A DNA stretch of 64,000 bases, taken from positions 117,672,378 to 117,736,377 of the forward strand of contig NC_053397.1 of assembly GCF_905171765.1 (NCBI RefSeq), in the 5' to 3' direction. The position numbers were made by a program, and so were the translations under genes. Shown here one piece after another: positions 42,130-53,888 of this stretch (position 1 is its first letter; each line of letters opens with the position of its first letter). Origin of the DNA: Bufo bufo. Lineage: Eukaryota; Chordata; Amphibia; Anura; Bufonidae. The notes beneath the pieces are model-generated. The model was not told the DNA's origin. It searched no databases and saw only the letters and a list, made by a program, of their open reading frames with translations.

Positions 42130-42545
42130 TTGGGGGTCTAATCCTTTACAATGCATTCCAATACTTCTGTATTGGAATGCATTGGCTGTATGAGTAATAC
42201 TGTGTATTATTCATACAGCTTCCGGGGCCTGTGAGATCCAGGGGGCTGAATCTCACAGTGTCTTCACCGGAAGGCAGCGCAGATGCCTCAGGAAGGCATC
42301 GTACTGCCTTCCATGCCATCGGGTCCCCCCCACAGCCCCATGGGGACACGATGGAACCGCCCGCCGCCACAATAGGTAAAAGCCGCAAACCGCAGGTCTG
42401 AATTGTCACAGGACCCCCCCGGGCATTTAGCCGAGGTGCCTGCTGCGCGGCGGTGATCGGAAATACACATGGAGTACAGGTACGCCCTGTGTCCTTAAGT
42501 ACCAGGACATAAGGGCGTACCTGTACGCCCTGTGTCCTGAAGAGG
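42130..42545. repeat. Right-end hairpins of the piggyBac derivative
   Basis: AATGCATTCCAATAC with its mirror (about 42151-42185), GCTGTATGAGTAATAC with its mirror (about 42186-42221), and the repeated GGTACGCCCTGTGTCC-type motif before the terminal repeat. Same architecture as 19370-19633 although the hairpin sequences differ. Confidence 0.7.
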
Positions 42546-43009
42546 TTAAACAATTCTGGAATGCCCATATGATGATGTCATGTGTTTGGAAGCTTCTGCT
42601 AGGTTTGTTGGCAACATCTGAGTTAATTAGAGACATATCTGTATTTAAATGCACACCTGAAACACACTGATTCTTTGTGTAGCATTATGGGCAAGTCTAA
42701 AGAAATCAGCCAAGATATCAGGAAGAGAATTGTGGACTTACACAAGTCTGGCTCAACCTTGGGTGCAATTTCAAGATACCTGAAGGTGCCTTGTTCATCT
42801 GTGCAAACAATTATGCAAACAATCATCTGTACAAACAAGTACAAACAAGATGGGAATGTCCAGCCATCATACTGCTCAGGAAGGAGAGGGGTTCTGTGCA
42901 GAGATGGCCTTGCGGTTCGCCCGGCGGTCGTTTCACGGCGAACTTTGCTCGTTCGCTGTTCGCCGAACATATGGCGATATTCGCGCCTGCCAAATTTTTT
43001 TACATTCTT

Positions 43010-43790
43010 TTACAAGAAAAATATATTCTCAGTTCACTGTTGCAGTTATATCTGGTAAAGCCTTTACTGGCGTATAGCATTAGAAAAAGAAATATAAATT
43101 TGCGATTCGCTGCTGCACTTATATCTTGAAAAACATTTATTGACGTATATCAGTAGAAAAAATATATATATTTAGCTTTCACTGTTGCAGTTATATGAGG
43201 TAAAGTCTTCAGTGGCATATTTCTGTACAACAATCACAATATATTCAGCGTTCAGCGCTCCAGTTATATGTGGGAAAGTCCTTTTTGCTGTATGGACTGA
43301 ATTACGTTGTGTAAATTTTTGTATTTACATTTCACACACTGCACACTTACGTTACGCCGTCCATAAAAGCGGCGCACCAATACAGGTGAATGCACTATAC
43401 ACTAACTCTGCACAAAAATGCAAAATAATTCACACCAGACCGCATCTATCTACGGTATTGCTTACTGGACACTACGGGGACTTTTCTGCAGCACAGAAAC
43501 CGCACGAGGTCTGCGTCTCGTTCTTCCAGCGCCGACCTTCTTCCTCCGCTACGTCCCGTTCAGAAAAAATCTTGTATTCAGCGTTAAGCGCTGCATTGAT
43601 ATGCGCTAAAATCTCTTTTGGAATATTTTGGTTGTTAAAAAACGTCTATTCGGCGTTAAGCGCTGCACTGATATGCGCTAAAATCTCTTTAGAAACATTT
43701 AGGTGGCAAAGAATCTTGTATTCAGCGTTTAGCTCTGCACTTATATGCGGTAAAATCTTTTGTGAATTATTTTGGTGGAAATAAAAAATT
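43010..43790. repeat. Imperfect ~66-100-bp tandem repeats
   Basis: Recurring block with TATTCAGCGTTAAGCGCTGC, TGATATGCG(C/G)TAAAATCT. Three clear copies lie at 43560-43780; weaker ones are at 43020-43260. Confidence 0.72.
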
Positions 43791-44264
43791 TCCACCTACT
43801 CCATTAACTTCCTCATCTCTTCAATAACATTGGACACACTAACTTTACACCCCTCCCCCCAGCTATATATCTAAGTGGTTCCTGCACCACCTAGGAGCGA
43901 ATAAAGGTAAATGATACTGCCTGCCTGTTAAAGTGAACTACAGTATGATACCACAATACATTTGATATGACATTTAGCAAGAGTTTAAAGTGCCCACATA
44001 TAGCACATAGTGGGACACTTCATCAAGATGAATCAGGCATGGATCAGCCAGGATTTCAACACACCAATGCCTGATGCATCAGACTAGATCATCCATGTTG
44101 CCACACCAACATTTTGACAAAAGAGACTGGTTTCTTCTGGCTACCTGCCTCAGCTACTATTCTGATGCTGTTATCCGCCTGATGCCAAACATCTGATGCC
44201 AAGTGCTCCTTCTTTCACCCACCATCTTCAGCGAGTACTAGAATTGCCACCCACCTCCATACTG

Positions 44265-44550
44265 TCACCTTGCCACTCTGTGGCCTACTGATTCTGCCAT
44301 GTCCACACTATGTCACCTTGCCACTCTGTGGCCTCCTGGTGCTGCCATGTCTACACTATGTCACCGTGCCACTCTGTTGTATCATGCTGCTTTTGCTGCT
44401 GCCATCTCCATATTATGTAACCTGGCCACTCGCTGGCCTCCACATACTGCTGCCAACTACATACTCAGTGATTTGTGCCACTCGGTGGCCTCCTCATACT
44501 GCTCCCACCTCCATACTGTCATTGTGCCACTCTGCGGCCTTCTGATGCTG
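44265..44550. repeat. ~60-65-bp tandem repeat (TGCCACTCTGTGGCCTCCTG type)
   Basis: About five units with CACTCTGTGGCCT, TGCTGCCA and CATACTGTCA. The array resumes at 46686-46815, so the 562-bp array interrupts it. Confidence 0.78.
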
Positions 44551-46679
44551 CTAGAGGAAAAAAAGGAGACAATGCGGCAGCACTCTGCAAATCAGACAAA
44601 GTACAACAATGCTTACAAAAATTATGGTGCTAATACTACGCTTAAAAAGCGAGATGCTTGGTCAATGCATTTTGTACAAAACCATCTAAGCCCGTATGCC
44701 AAACGTCAAGGCGATCTCTGTTACACGGGTCCTAACACTAAATACTACCTGTTATGCGCCATAATGACCGCCATAAAATTCAGGGAGTGTTGGACCCACA
44801 TGCATGCTGGATCCACTCTGCCTTTTTCCGTTTTTTGTGCCAAAATGGCCTCCATTACAAGGGATGCAGGTACCAACATGCATGCTGAGCCCACTCTATA
44901 CCCTTCCTGGTGCTAAACAGCTTCCAATGAATGTAGTGAGAGCAGGCCACAGCTTTATACTGAGAATAATTAAAATCAGCCTATGGGGCAGACAGGCTAA
45001 TCAGGAGTGCACGACTCGCTGGAGTGCCACATCTCCAGCATTGTAAATCTGCAAAAAAAGAGGGTTAGTCAGCACCTCCCAGTGCGCAGGTGCACGCCGC
45101 CATGGCAAAGACCTAGAGGAAAAAAAGGAGACAATGCGGCAGCACTCTGCAAATCAGACAAAGTACAACAATGCTTACAAAAATTATGGTGCTAATACTA
45201 CGCTTAAAAAGCGAGATGCTTGGTCAATGCATTTTGTACAAAACCATCTAAGCCCGTATGCCAAACGTCAAGGCGATCTCTGTTACACGGGTCCTAACAC
45301 TAAATACTACCTGTTATGCGCCATAATGACCGCCATAAAATTCAGGGAGTGTTGGACCCACATGCATGCTGGATCCACTCTGCCTTTTTCCGTTTTTTGT
45401 GCCAAAATGGCCTCCATTACAAGGGATGCAGGTACCAACATGCATGCTGAGCCCACTCTATACCCTTCCTGGTGCTAAACAGCTTCCAATGAATGTAGTG
45501 AGAGCAGGCCACAGCTTTATACTGAGAATAATTAAAATCAGCCTATGGGGCAGACAGGCTAATCAGGAGTGCACGACTCGCTGGAGTGCCACATCTCCAG
45601 CATTGTAAATCTGCAAAAAAAGAGGGTTAGTCAGCACCTCCCAGTGCGCAGGTGCACGCCGCCATGGCAAAGACCTAGAGGAAAAAAAGGAGACAATGCG
45701 GCAGCACTCTGCAAATCAGACAAAGTACAACAATGCTTACAAAAATTATGGTGCTAATACTACGCTTAAAAAGCGAGATGCTTGGTCAATGCATTTTGTA
45801 CAAAACCATCTAAGCCCGTATGCCAAACGTCAAGGCGATCTCTGTTACACGGGTCCTAACACTAAATACTACCTGTTATGCGCCATAATGACCGCCATAA
45901 AATTCAGGGAGTGTTGGACCCACATGCATGCTGGATCCACTCTGCCTTTTTCCGTTTTTTGTGCCAAAATGGCCTCCATTACAAGGGATGCAGGTACCAA
46001 CATGCATGCTGAGCCCACTCTATACCCTTCCTGGTGCTAAACAGCTTCCAATGAATATAGTGAGAGCAGGCCACAGCTTTATACTGAGAATAATTAAAAT
46101 CAGCCTATGGGGCAGACAGGCTAATCAGGAGTGCACGACTCGCTGGAGTGCCACATCTCCAGCATTGTAAATCTGCAAAAAAAGAGGGTTAGTCAGCACC
46201 TCCCAGTGCGCAGGTGCACGCCGCCATGGCAAAGACCTAGAGGAAAAAAAGGAGACAATGCGGCAGCACTCTGCAAATCAGACAAAGTACAACAATGCTT
46301 ACAAAAATTATGGTGCTAATACTACGCTTAAAAAGCGAGATGCTTGGTCAATGCATTTTGTACAAAACCATCTAAGCCCGTATGCCAAACGTCAAGGCGA
46401 TCTCTGTTACACGGGTCCTAACACTAAATACTACCTGTTATGCGCCATAATGACCGCCATAAAATTCAGGGAGTGTTGGACCCACATGCATGCTGGATCC
46501 ACTCTGCCTTTTTCCGTTTTTTGTGCCAAAATGGCCTCCATTACAAGGGATGCAGGTACCAACATGTATGCTGAGCCCACTCTATACCCTTCCTGGTGCT
46601 AGACAGCTTCCAATGAATGTAGTGAGAGCAGGCCACAGCTTTATACTGAGAATAATTAAAATCAGCCTATGGGGCAGAC
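44551..46679. repeat. 562-bp tandem array, 3.8 nearly identical units
   Basis: Units start with CTAGAGGAAAAAAAGGAGAC at 44551, 45113, 45675 and 46237. The last is cut at 46679. I find only about three substitutions across all units: near 46056, near 46567 and near 46602. So amplification is very recent. Repeated 114-, 80- and 62-codon frames within the units are a by-product and show no codon constraint. A diverged relative lies at 57655-57975. Confidence 0.93.
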
Positions 46680-47440
46680 GACACGACTTCTGATGCTGCT
46701 GCCACCTCCAGACTTTGTCATTGGGCCACTGTGTGGTCTCCTCATGCTGCTTCCACCTCACCACTCTGTCATAGGGACACTCTGTGGACTTCACATGCTG
46801 TTCACACCCTCCCCACTTCAGGACTGGGCCACTATTTTGGCTTTCGGCCTGGCTGACATCATCATTTATTTGACCTTTCTTCTGATCTGTCAGAAGGAAG
46901 GAAAAATGAGTCGCACAACAGATCCTGTCTTTGTAGCAGCTGTAAGGCCTGTATGGTCCCATCAGAATTGGCTTGTGATTTGGTAGACAAAAGCAAGAGT
47001 GGGTATAAAACACAGAAGACATGCAAATATTCCATTCATGTGTCAGCTCTGTTTTAGATCCACTCTTGTTTTTATTGGCATTAGCAATACTGAGCAAATG
47101 CTGACCGAGTGAAGGTGTATGCTCCAAAGACAGGATCCGTTTTTTGTGGGTTATTGTTCTGACGGATCAGAGGAAGGGCAAATGAATCAGTGATGTCAAC
47201 ACAAACTTACTGCTGACATCCTCTCCACTCTTTCAGGGGGCTCTACTTGTATAAGTGTGTAATAGAATAGGTTCTGTAGACATCTATGTTGAATCAGCTG
47301 ACAAGGGTGTAAAAGGAGTGCACTTCTTCTTGACACTAACATTGACCTATAAGGCAGAGTTCATACTTGAGTTATTAGGCCAGGTTTGTCAAATCTAAGT
47401 ATACTTATAATTTGAATCAAGTTTTGGTTTAATAAAATTA

Positions 47441-47710
47441 ATGTTAAAATATTTAATGTTGCGTAAGACAGGAGAGAATCAGCCAGTCTTCTGTTTATTC
47501 AACGACATGGTGTTGCGATGGAGAAAGCATTCCAACAAAAAAATTACTCTCCACCTGGAGCCGAATCCTGTCAAGATTGATGCAAGTGCGGTATTGGCTG
47601 CTCATCCAGCAAGATACTTCTCGGGTAACCTGCCTGCCAGGCTTAGGCCTCTACTAGCGACAGACAATGAGAAGACAAAGCTTGTTCTTTTCTGTACATT
47701 GAATGAATAA
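47441..47710 (+). CDS. Unassigned 89-codon open frame inside the hAT-type element
   Basis: I do not recognise it. The frame reads with balanced composition (for example NQPVFCLFNDMVLRW and LPARLRPLLATDNEK), unlike the low-complexity frames around it. LFND resembles a strand found in some PH domains, but this is too little for an assignment. No splice or promoter signals were pinned down. It could be a captured host exon, a relic of an element protein, or chance. Confidence 0.3.
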   Translation: MLKYLMLRKTGENQPVFCLFNDMVLRWRKHSNKKITLHLEPNPVKIDASAVLAAHPARYFSGNLPARLRPLLATDNEKTKLVLFCTLNE

Positions 47711-49059
47711 TTTTTGGGACCTGTACTCCACTGGCCTGCAGTAAAATTGATATCTAAAGACCGTCTAATATACCACCAGCCACATAATCACTTGATGTTT
47801 TCTGTCTGGTGAATGCCTAATGTTTGTGGCCTGTACTCCCATGGCCTAAAATTAAAATTTTCAAGGCTCCAGCATGGCACATTATTGAGAGTTTCAATTT
47901 AAGACGCATACAAATGGCCCCTGATTAAAATACATATTTTTTGTGGGAATTTTTGCTATTAATCCCCCTCTGGTATGTCACTGTCAATGTTGTAGGGATT
48001 TGTGCACTTCTTGTAATTATTTGGTGGCTGCAAATATGAGCTGAAGGTTTTTCAGGTTCGCCTGCCATTAAAGTGAATGGGGCCCGCCGCGAACTTGCGG
48101 TTCCCGAACATTTGATCGCGTTCGTGAACCGCCCCGGCCGATGTCCATCACTAGTTCTGTGTCCCAGAGATGAACATGCTTTGGTCCGACATGTGCATAT
48201 CAACCCAAGAACAAAAGGAAAAGGCCTTGTGAAGATGATGGTGGAAGCTGGTAAGATTGTGTCAATATCCATAGTGAAACGAGTACTGTATCAACATGGG
48301 CTGAAAGGCCACTCTGCCAGGAAGAAGCCATTACTCCAAAAGAAACATTAAAAAGCCAGATTAATGTTTGCAAATACATACAGGAACAAAGACCTACATT
48401 TTTTGGAGACATGTTCTGTTGTCTGACGAAACTAAAATTGAACTTTTTGGCCATAATGACCATCGTTACGTTTGGAGAAAAAGGGAGGATCTTGGAAGCC
48501 TAAGATCACCATCCCAACTGTGAAACACGGGGGTGGCACCATCATGTGATGGGGTTGTTTTGCTGCAGGAGAGACTGGTGCACCTCACAAAATAGATGGC
48601 ATCATGAGGAAAGAAGATTATGTGGAAATACTGAAGCAACATCTCAAGACATCAGCCAGGAAGTTAAAGCTTGGGCGAAAAATGGGTCTTCCAAATGGAC
48701 AATAACCCGAAGCATACTGCCAAACTGGTTACAAAGTGGCTTAAGGATAAAAAAGTCAATGTTTTGGACTGGCCATCACAAATCCATGATCTCAATCATA
48801 TTGAAAATTTATGGGCAAAGCTGAAAAGGCAGGTGCGAGCAAGGCGACCAACAAACATGGCTCAGTTACACCAATTTTGCCAGAAGAAATGGGCCCAAAT
48901 TCTGATCAACTATTGTGTGAAGCTTGTGGTAGGATATCCAAAACGTTTGACACAAGTCATACAGTTTAAGGGCAATGGTACCAAATATTTATGAAATGTA
49001 TGTAATCTTTTGACTTTGCAGAAAGTAAACAAAACGCCTTAAAACATTCTCTCTCTCTC

Positions 49060-49391
49060 CAGGGGCGTAGCTAAAGAATCACGGGCCCTGGTGCAAGAGT
49101 TCAGCTTGGGCTCCCCTTCCTTCAGTGCCCCTTCCTTGGGCTCCCCTTCCTTGTGGCCAGGGGCAGGGAAGCACATTGCCTTCGTGCTGCCTAAGGCAAA
49201 CATTGAAATGGCACCCCCTGTACAAATTCTTGACATTACCCCTTTCCCTCCAGCCAGAGGTGTAACTTGAACAGCATGCACTTTCTATAATACTGGTGTC
49301 TTCTTATGTGGAACAAGGGTCTTTGGGCCCCCTCAGGCTCCTGGGCCCGGTAGCGACTGCTACCTCTGCACCCCCTATAGCTACGCCCCTG
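49060..49391. mobile_element. hAT-type MITE, 332 bp, CAGGGGCGTAGCTA ends
   Basis: Ends CAGGGGCGTAGCTA and TAGCTACGCCCCTG are perfect inverted repeats. The flanks carry TCTCTCTC on both sides (49052-49059, 49392-49399). This is consistent with an 8-bp hAT duplication, though the target is itself a CT run. Inserted in the 3' part of the Tc1 at 39313-49549. Confidence 0.85.
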
Positions 49392-49744
49392 TCTCTCTCT
49401 CATTATTCTGGCATTTGGCAAAAAAATAATAATTATGGTAATCCTAATTGACCATAAACAGGAAAGGTTTCTGATTTCATGTCAGATATTGAGAAAAACA
49501 TGCATATGTGTCTTTTTATATAGTGTATGTTAACTTCTGGTTTCAACTGTACAAGGATAGTAATAACAATGTAGTAGTGTCGGGAGAGCGCAATGGCTGA
49601 AAGCTGGTAGAACATACTCAAACTAAATATAGGCTCAGGTTCAGAGCAAAGTAGTCATGTGGATACAAATGGTTATATCTGTGGAATAGCTGAAAAAACA
49701 TTAACAAAAATAAAATACAAAACATAAAAATAAACAGACATTCT

Positions 49745-50056
49745 ATCCTTTTGGTGTTTTGAATAGTTGCGTTTCGGCCATTGGGGTATAGTGTGTATAC
49801 CAAATATTAAATATCCAGAAGGATTCTCTATTGATTAATCTCTGCAGCCTAGATGATTGTGTGTCTGTAATGTTATCTATTACCAGTACCCTAAAGGGGC
49901 CCTGGGTTTTTGCATTTTGGCAAAATGCCTCGATAAACTATGAGTGGATAGGCCCTTCCTGATATTATAACGATGCTTATTCAGATGACTTCTGATCCGC
50001 TGAATAGTGCATCCAGCATACTGGATGTTACATGGGCAGGATAGTACATATATAAC
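49745..50056 (-). pseudogene. PLE GIY-YIG endonuclease fragment
   Basis: Minus-strand remnant. It has VIYVLSCPC and IQYAGCT (GIY-YIG), SLSRHFAKMQ, then after a frame change RLQRLINRESFWIFNI, the usual PLE C-terminal block, ending at KTPKG and a stop near 49745. It is cut at 50056 where a hAT-type end TAGAGATGAGCG begins. The flank 49552-49744 reads as its 3' UTR. Confidence 0.75.
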
Positions 50057-50086
50057 TAGAGATGAGCGAACCGAAGTGGACAAAGT
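50057..50086 (+). mobile_element. Left end of a hAT-type repeat (TAGAGATGAGCGAA), interrupted by a PLE
   Basis: Terminus TAGAGATGAGCGAACCGAAG. The sequence resumes after the PLE at 54845 with GAAGTTGACAAAGTGGAATT, so the two parts belong to one element whose right end I did not locate. Confidence 0.6.
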
Positions 50087-50302
50087 ATGTAGAGATAAAA
50101 TTGAGAGTAGAGCGCCACATGTGCATTAAACGCTTCCTTATTGTGTTAAAAAGTTTACGAGTCTGCTTACCAGATGTTGTTGTGAAGAGTCACAACAACT
50201 GTAGATCGCTTTGCTGGTTATTTGGTGTCCCGACTAGCGAGCGGTTGTCTTGGGCTGCGGCCGCGGTCCTCTGCGTGTGCTCAAGGCAGATGGGAGATGA
50301 AG

Positions 50303-50884
50303 AAATAACCTTTAAAAAACGTTGTTGCGGACCCCTTTGGCGCTGCCTAGACCTTGATTGAATGAATTTCACAATTGAAGTGTCTGGTATTAAGAGATCT
50401 TTTATTATTATACAGTATAGTCAATGCGTTTCTGGGGCAGGATTACCCGCTTCGTCAGGACTATTTACAGTATGACAGGCTACACAAAGTTTAAAAGCCC
50501 GTTTTTGGTGGGCTGGGGAGGGGTGGGGCTTAACGAGAAGGGGCAGGGCTAAGTGAATAGATAAACATATATAGCCTATACAGAACATTGGTTACATATA
50601 TAGATTTAAAATAGATTTAAAATACAACATAATGTAGATCGCAATGTGCAATCCATCTGTTAGGATGCATGTTTCTTCCACTGTGGGTGCAGGGTGGCGC
50701 CGCATAAGTTGGTGTTAGTCTGTTGTCTGTGGGGAATGGTTCTGAGGATTTCCCGATCATGTGCTCATATTGCTCATATTGCTCCGATCCTGATTCTCGA
50801 GTGGCGTGTTTGGTAGCGAGTGTACCTGTGTTGCAGTACATCTGTGCTGGGGTGCTGGTTCTTGTCCCCCAGGAGGCAAAAAAT
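50303..50884 (-). repeat. PLE inverted terminal repeat, left arm
   Basis: Mirror of 54258-54843 with scattered substitutions and small indels. The inner end is the GCCTCCTGGGGG motif on the minus strand. More diverged than the arms of the 30025-35396 element, so this insertion is older. Confidence 0.85.
50424..50458 (-). ncRNA. Hammerhead ribozyme motif, left arm
   Basis: Minus strand: CTGACGA (50458-50452) and GAAACGCA (50432-50425). One change in the GCG segment compared with the right arm. Confidence 0.55.
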
Positions 50885-51055
50885 AGTAAAAACATATGTA
50901 GTTAAGGGAGGGGCAGAGGTACCTTTAAATACGAAGGCGCGCTATACTCCTATGCCAGTGAGCTCTCTGTGCAGATGGGGACGCGGATAGCACCGGCGTT
51001 CGCTGATATTTTTATGGGGGAATTTGAGAATACACATATATGGGGACACCAAATA

Positions 51056-52636
51056 CAAACCGGATTCCAAAAAAGTTGGGACACTAAACAAATTGTGAAT
51101 AAAAACTGAATGCAATGATGTGGAGATGGCAAATGTCAATATTTGCGTAGATGACAGATCAAACGTTTAATCTGAGTAAATGTATCATTTTAAAGGAAAA
51201 ATACGTTGATTCCAATTTTCACGGTGTCAACAAATCCCCAAAAAGTTGGGACAAGTAGCAATAAGAGGCTGGAAAAAGTAAATTTGAGCATAACGAAGAG
51301 CTGGAAGACCAATTAACACTAATTAGGTCAATTGGCAACATGATTGGGTATAAAAAGAGCTTCTCAGAGTGGCAGTGTCTCTCAGAAGCCAAGATGGGTA
51401 GAGGATCACCAATTCCCACAATGTTGCGCAGAAAGATAGTGGAGCAATATCAGAAAGGTGTTACCCAGCGAAAAATTGCAAGGACTTTGTAACTATCATC
51501 ATCAACTGTGCATAACATCATCCGAAGATTCAGAGAATCTGGAACAATCTCTGTGCGTAAGGGTCAAGGCCGTAAAACCATACTGGATGCCCGTGATCTC
51601 CGCGCCCTTAAACGACACTGCACCACAAACAGGAATGCTACTGTAAAGGAAATCACAGAATGGGCTCAGGAATACTTCCAGAAACCATTGTCAGTCAACA
51701 CAATCCACCGTGCCATCCGCCGTTGCCAGCTGAAACTCTACAGTGCAAAGAAGAAGCCATTTCTAAGCAAGATCCACAAGCTCAGGCGTTTTCACTGGAC
51801 CAGGGATCATTTAAAATGGAGTGTGGCAAAATGGAAGACTGTTCTGTGGTCAGACGAGTCACGATTCGAAGTTCTTTTTGGAAATCTGGGACGCCATGTC
51901 ATCCGGACCAAAGAAGATAAGGACAACCCAAGTTGTTATCAACGCTCAGTTCAGAAGCCTGCATCTCTGATGGTATGGGGTTGCATGAGTGCGTGTGGCA
52001 TGGGCAGCTTGCATGTCTTGAAAGGCACCATCAATGCAGAAAAATATATTCAGGTTCTAGAACAACATATGCTCCCATCCAGGCGTCATCTCTTTCAGGG
52101 AAGACCCTGCATTTTTCAACAAGATAATGCCAGACCACATTCTGCATCAATCACAACATCATGGCTGTGTAGGAGAAGGATCCGGGTACTGAAATGGCCA
52201 GTCTGCAGTCCAGATCTTTCACCTATAGAGAACATTTGGCGCATCATAAAGAGGAAGGTGCAACAAAGAAGGCCCAAGACGATTGAACAGTTAGAGGCCT
52301 GTATTAGACAAGAATGGGAGAGCATTCCTATTTCTAAACTTGAGAAACTGGTCTCCTCGGTCCCCAGACGTCTGTTGAGTGTTGTAAGAAGAAGGCGAGA
52401 TGCCACACAGTGGTGAAAATGGCCTTGTCCCAACTTTTTGGGGATTTGTTGACACCATGAAATTCTGATTCAACATATTTTTCCCTTAAAATGGTACATT
52501 TTCTCAGTTTAAACTTTTGTTCCGTGATTTATGTTATATTCTGAATAAAATATTAGAAGTTGGCACCTCCACATCATTGCATTCAGTTTTTATTCACGAT
52601 TTGTATCGTGTCCCAACTTTTTGGGAATCCGGTTTG
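51056..52636 (+). mobile_element. Tc1-like transposon, copy 2 of the CAAACCGGATTCC family
   Basis: Ends identical in type to 37707-39305, TA duplications at 51054-51055 and 52637-52638, 1,581 bp. Inserted in the reverse transcriptase frame of a PLE. Confidence 0.94.
51394..52416 (+). pseudogene. Tc1-like transposase (DD34E) with one early stop
   Basis: Starts MGRGSPIPTML and is colinear with the intact copy at 37929-38954, but has a TAA at 51490-51492 in the DNA-binding region. Downstream is open to the end. It keeps WSDESRF, QQDNARPH and the consensus SPDLSPIENIW. It lacks one Ser of the Ser run seen in the other copy. Only a handful of residues differ between the two copies, so both derive from a recent burst. 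Confidence 0.9.
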
Positions 52637-53885
52637 TATATAAAAACAATATTGTATACTATAAAAGATATATAGACGATTTGTTCATCATCTGGGATGG
52701 TGATGAGAAACCAGCACTTGATTTCTGTAACAGCCTCAACTTCACAGACTGGAATATCACCTTCAGACCTAAACTTAGTAGAAAATCAATTGAATTTCCA
52801 GACATCATCGTAACCAATCAAGACAACAAAATTATCACAAAAACCTTCTTTAAGACCGTAGACACGAACAGCTATATCCAATATTCGAGTTTCCATCACA
52901 AGAAATGGCTCAGGAATATTCCATATAGTCAATATAAACGCATATTAGTTGCGTTTATAGAGGCAACTGCACCAATGATACAGATTTCTCTGCACATTCA
53001 AAACTACTAGAAAAAAGATTCAAAGAGAAACAATATCCCGAAAAAATCATATCCGACGCATACAAAATAAGCCGCGAATTAACACAATCTGAATGCCTAC
53101 AACCAAGTATGAAAGAATCTGCTCTCTTGGAAACCGTTCATTTTGTCACGCAGTACAGTACGTCCAATTCTGTCCTTCTACAAATCCTACAGAAACACTG
53201 GCATATCCTACTACAAGACCCATACCTCAAAAAATATCTACCAAACAGACCGAAAATCACATACAGACGAGTCCCCACAATCCGAAACCTACTAGCACCA
53301 AGCAAAACAAAACACCATCTGAAAAGACACACCCCCAAAAACACAGAGATTAAAAAAATAAATAAAAAAAATACAAAAAAATTGGGCAGTTATAAATGCA
53401 ACACTCAACGCTGCCTCTGTTGTAAGAACATCACACACAAAAAAACATCCTTTATCTCAAACACCAACAAGACCTCCTTCAGCATCAAACATCATCTAAC
53501 CTGCCAATCATCATATGTAATCTATATGATTGAATGCCAGTGCGGACTGCAATATGTAGGACGCACCCACCCAACCATTACACTGCCGTCTAAATCAGCA
53601 CCATCACAATATACAGAAACTGTACACCAAACACAGTCTATCTAGACACTGCATGAGTACCCCTGAAAAAGAAAAACACCAGATACATATCACCCCAATA
53701 GATTTCATACCACCTAATCCCTATAATAGATTCAGCCTCCTCCAAAAAAGAGAAGTGTATTGGATCTATCAATTGAATACCATCACTCCAAATGGCCTGA
53801 ATGAAATACATGAAATGATATTATAAATACCCCAAAAAAACACAACCCAAGTATACCTATGATTTAGGTACCTAGAATACACACC

Positions 53886-53888
<3 letters not shown>

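Larger units (their letters stand above)
39545..42545. mobile_element. piggyBac-type non-autonomous derivative, 3.0 kb
   Basis: TTAA at 39541-39544 and 42546-42549, ends CTCCTTAAGGACAC and, inward from the right, CCTCTTCAGGACAC. The first ~600 bp are nearly the same as the left end of the 14110-19633 element. It contains two of the ~400-bp units, three to four of the ~350-bp modules and right-end hairpins, but no transposase. It has inserted in the leader of the Tc1 at 39313-49549. Confidence 0.88.
42899..48153. mobile_element. hAT-type non-autonomous element, 5.3 kb
   Basis: Exact 8-bp duplication GTTCTGTG at 42891-42898 and 48154-48161. Ends CAGAGATGGCCTTGCGGTTC and, inward from the right, TAGTGATGGACATCGG. 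The first ~80 bp and the last ~200 bp are clearly related to those of the Myb-carrying element at 22503-29165. The interior is different: short tandem repeats, a 562-bp array and one unassigned open frame. No transposase. Confidence 0.88.
42687..48994 (+). pseudogene. Tc1-like transposase in two pieces around a hAT-type insertion
   Basis: Piece 1 (42687-42898) starts MGKSKEISQDIRKRIVDLH and stops inside the DNA-binding region at GRRGVL. Piece 2 (from 48154, after the GTTCTGTG duplication) resumes with CPRDEHALVRHV. It goes on to KPLLQKKH, a stop, then scattered frameshifts, IMRKEDYVEILKQH, QMDNNPKHTAK and HIENLWAKLKRQ, ending at 48994. The C-terminal part thus keeps the second and third catalytic residues with the DD34E spacing. 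Many point lesions in piece 2 show that it was also decaying by mutation. Closest in style to Sleeping-Beauty-type Tc1 elements. Confidence 0.85.
39313..49549 (+). mobile_element. Tc1-like transposon split by three nested insertions
   Basis: Left end CAGTTGAAACCAGAAGTTTA at 39313 and its mirror ending at 49549, with TA at 39311-39312 and 49550-49551. The inner terminal-repeat sequence on both sides also matches (GCATTTGGCAAA and its complement). Removing the insertions 39545-42545, 42899-48153 and 49060-49391 with one copy of each target duplication leaves about 1.6 kb, the normal Tc1 length. This dates it as older than all three guests. Confidence 0.9.
50940..53823 (+). pseudogene. PLE reverse transcriptase-endonuclease, 5'-truncated and split by Tc1
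   Basis: The piece before the Tc1 reads QMGTRIAPAFADIFMGEFE and stops at 51053. After the Tc1 (from 52639) it continues YKNNIVYYKRYIDDLFIIW, so the transposon lies between two conserved reverse transcriptase motifs. A frameshift near 52970 and another near 53630 follow. In between lie KHWHILLQDP, a Cys cluster (CNTQRCLCC) and the GIY-YIG nuclease with VIYMIECQCG and LQYVGRTH. The final block with REVYWIYQLNTITPNGL ends near 53823. The fingers domain and N terminus are missing. CTCTGTGCAG just before the first piece could be a splice acceptor. Confidence 0.8.

Noticed and set aside
44572..46602. Repeated 114-, 80- and 62-codon frames that look like a tandem gene family
   Set aside because: They recur only because the DNA is a 562-bp tandem repeat. 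The identity is equal in all frames and there is no domain or codon bias.
48546..48824. Separate 92-codon gene
   Set aside because: It is an off-frame reading of the decayed Tc1 transposase at 48154-48994.
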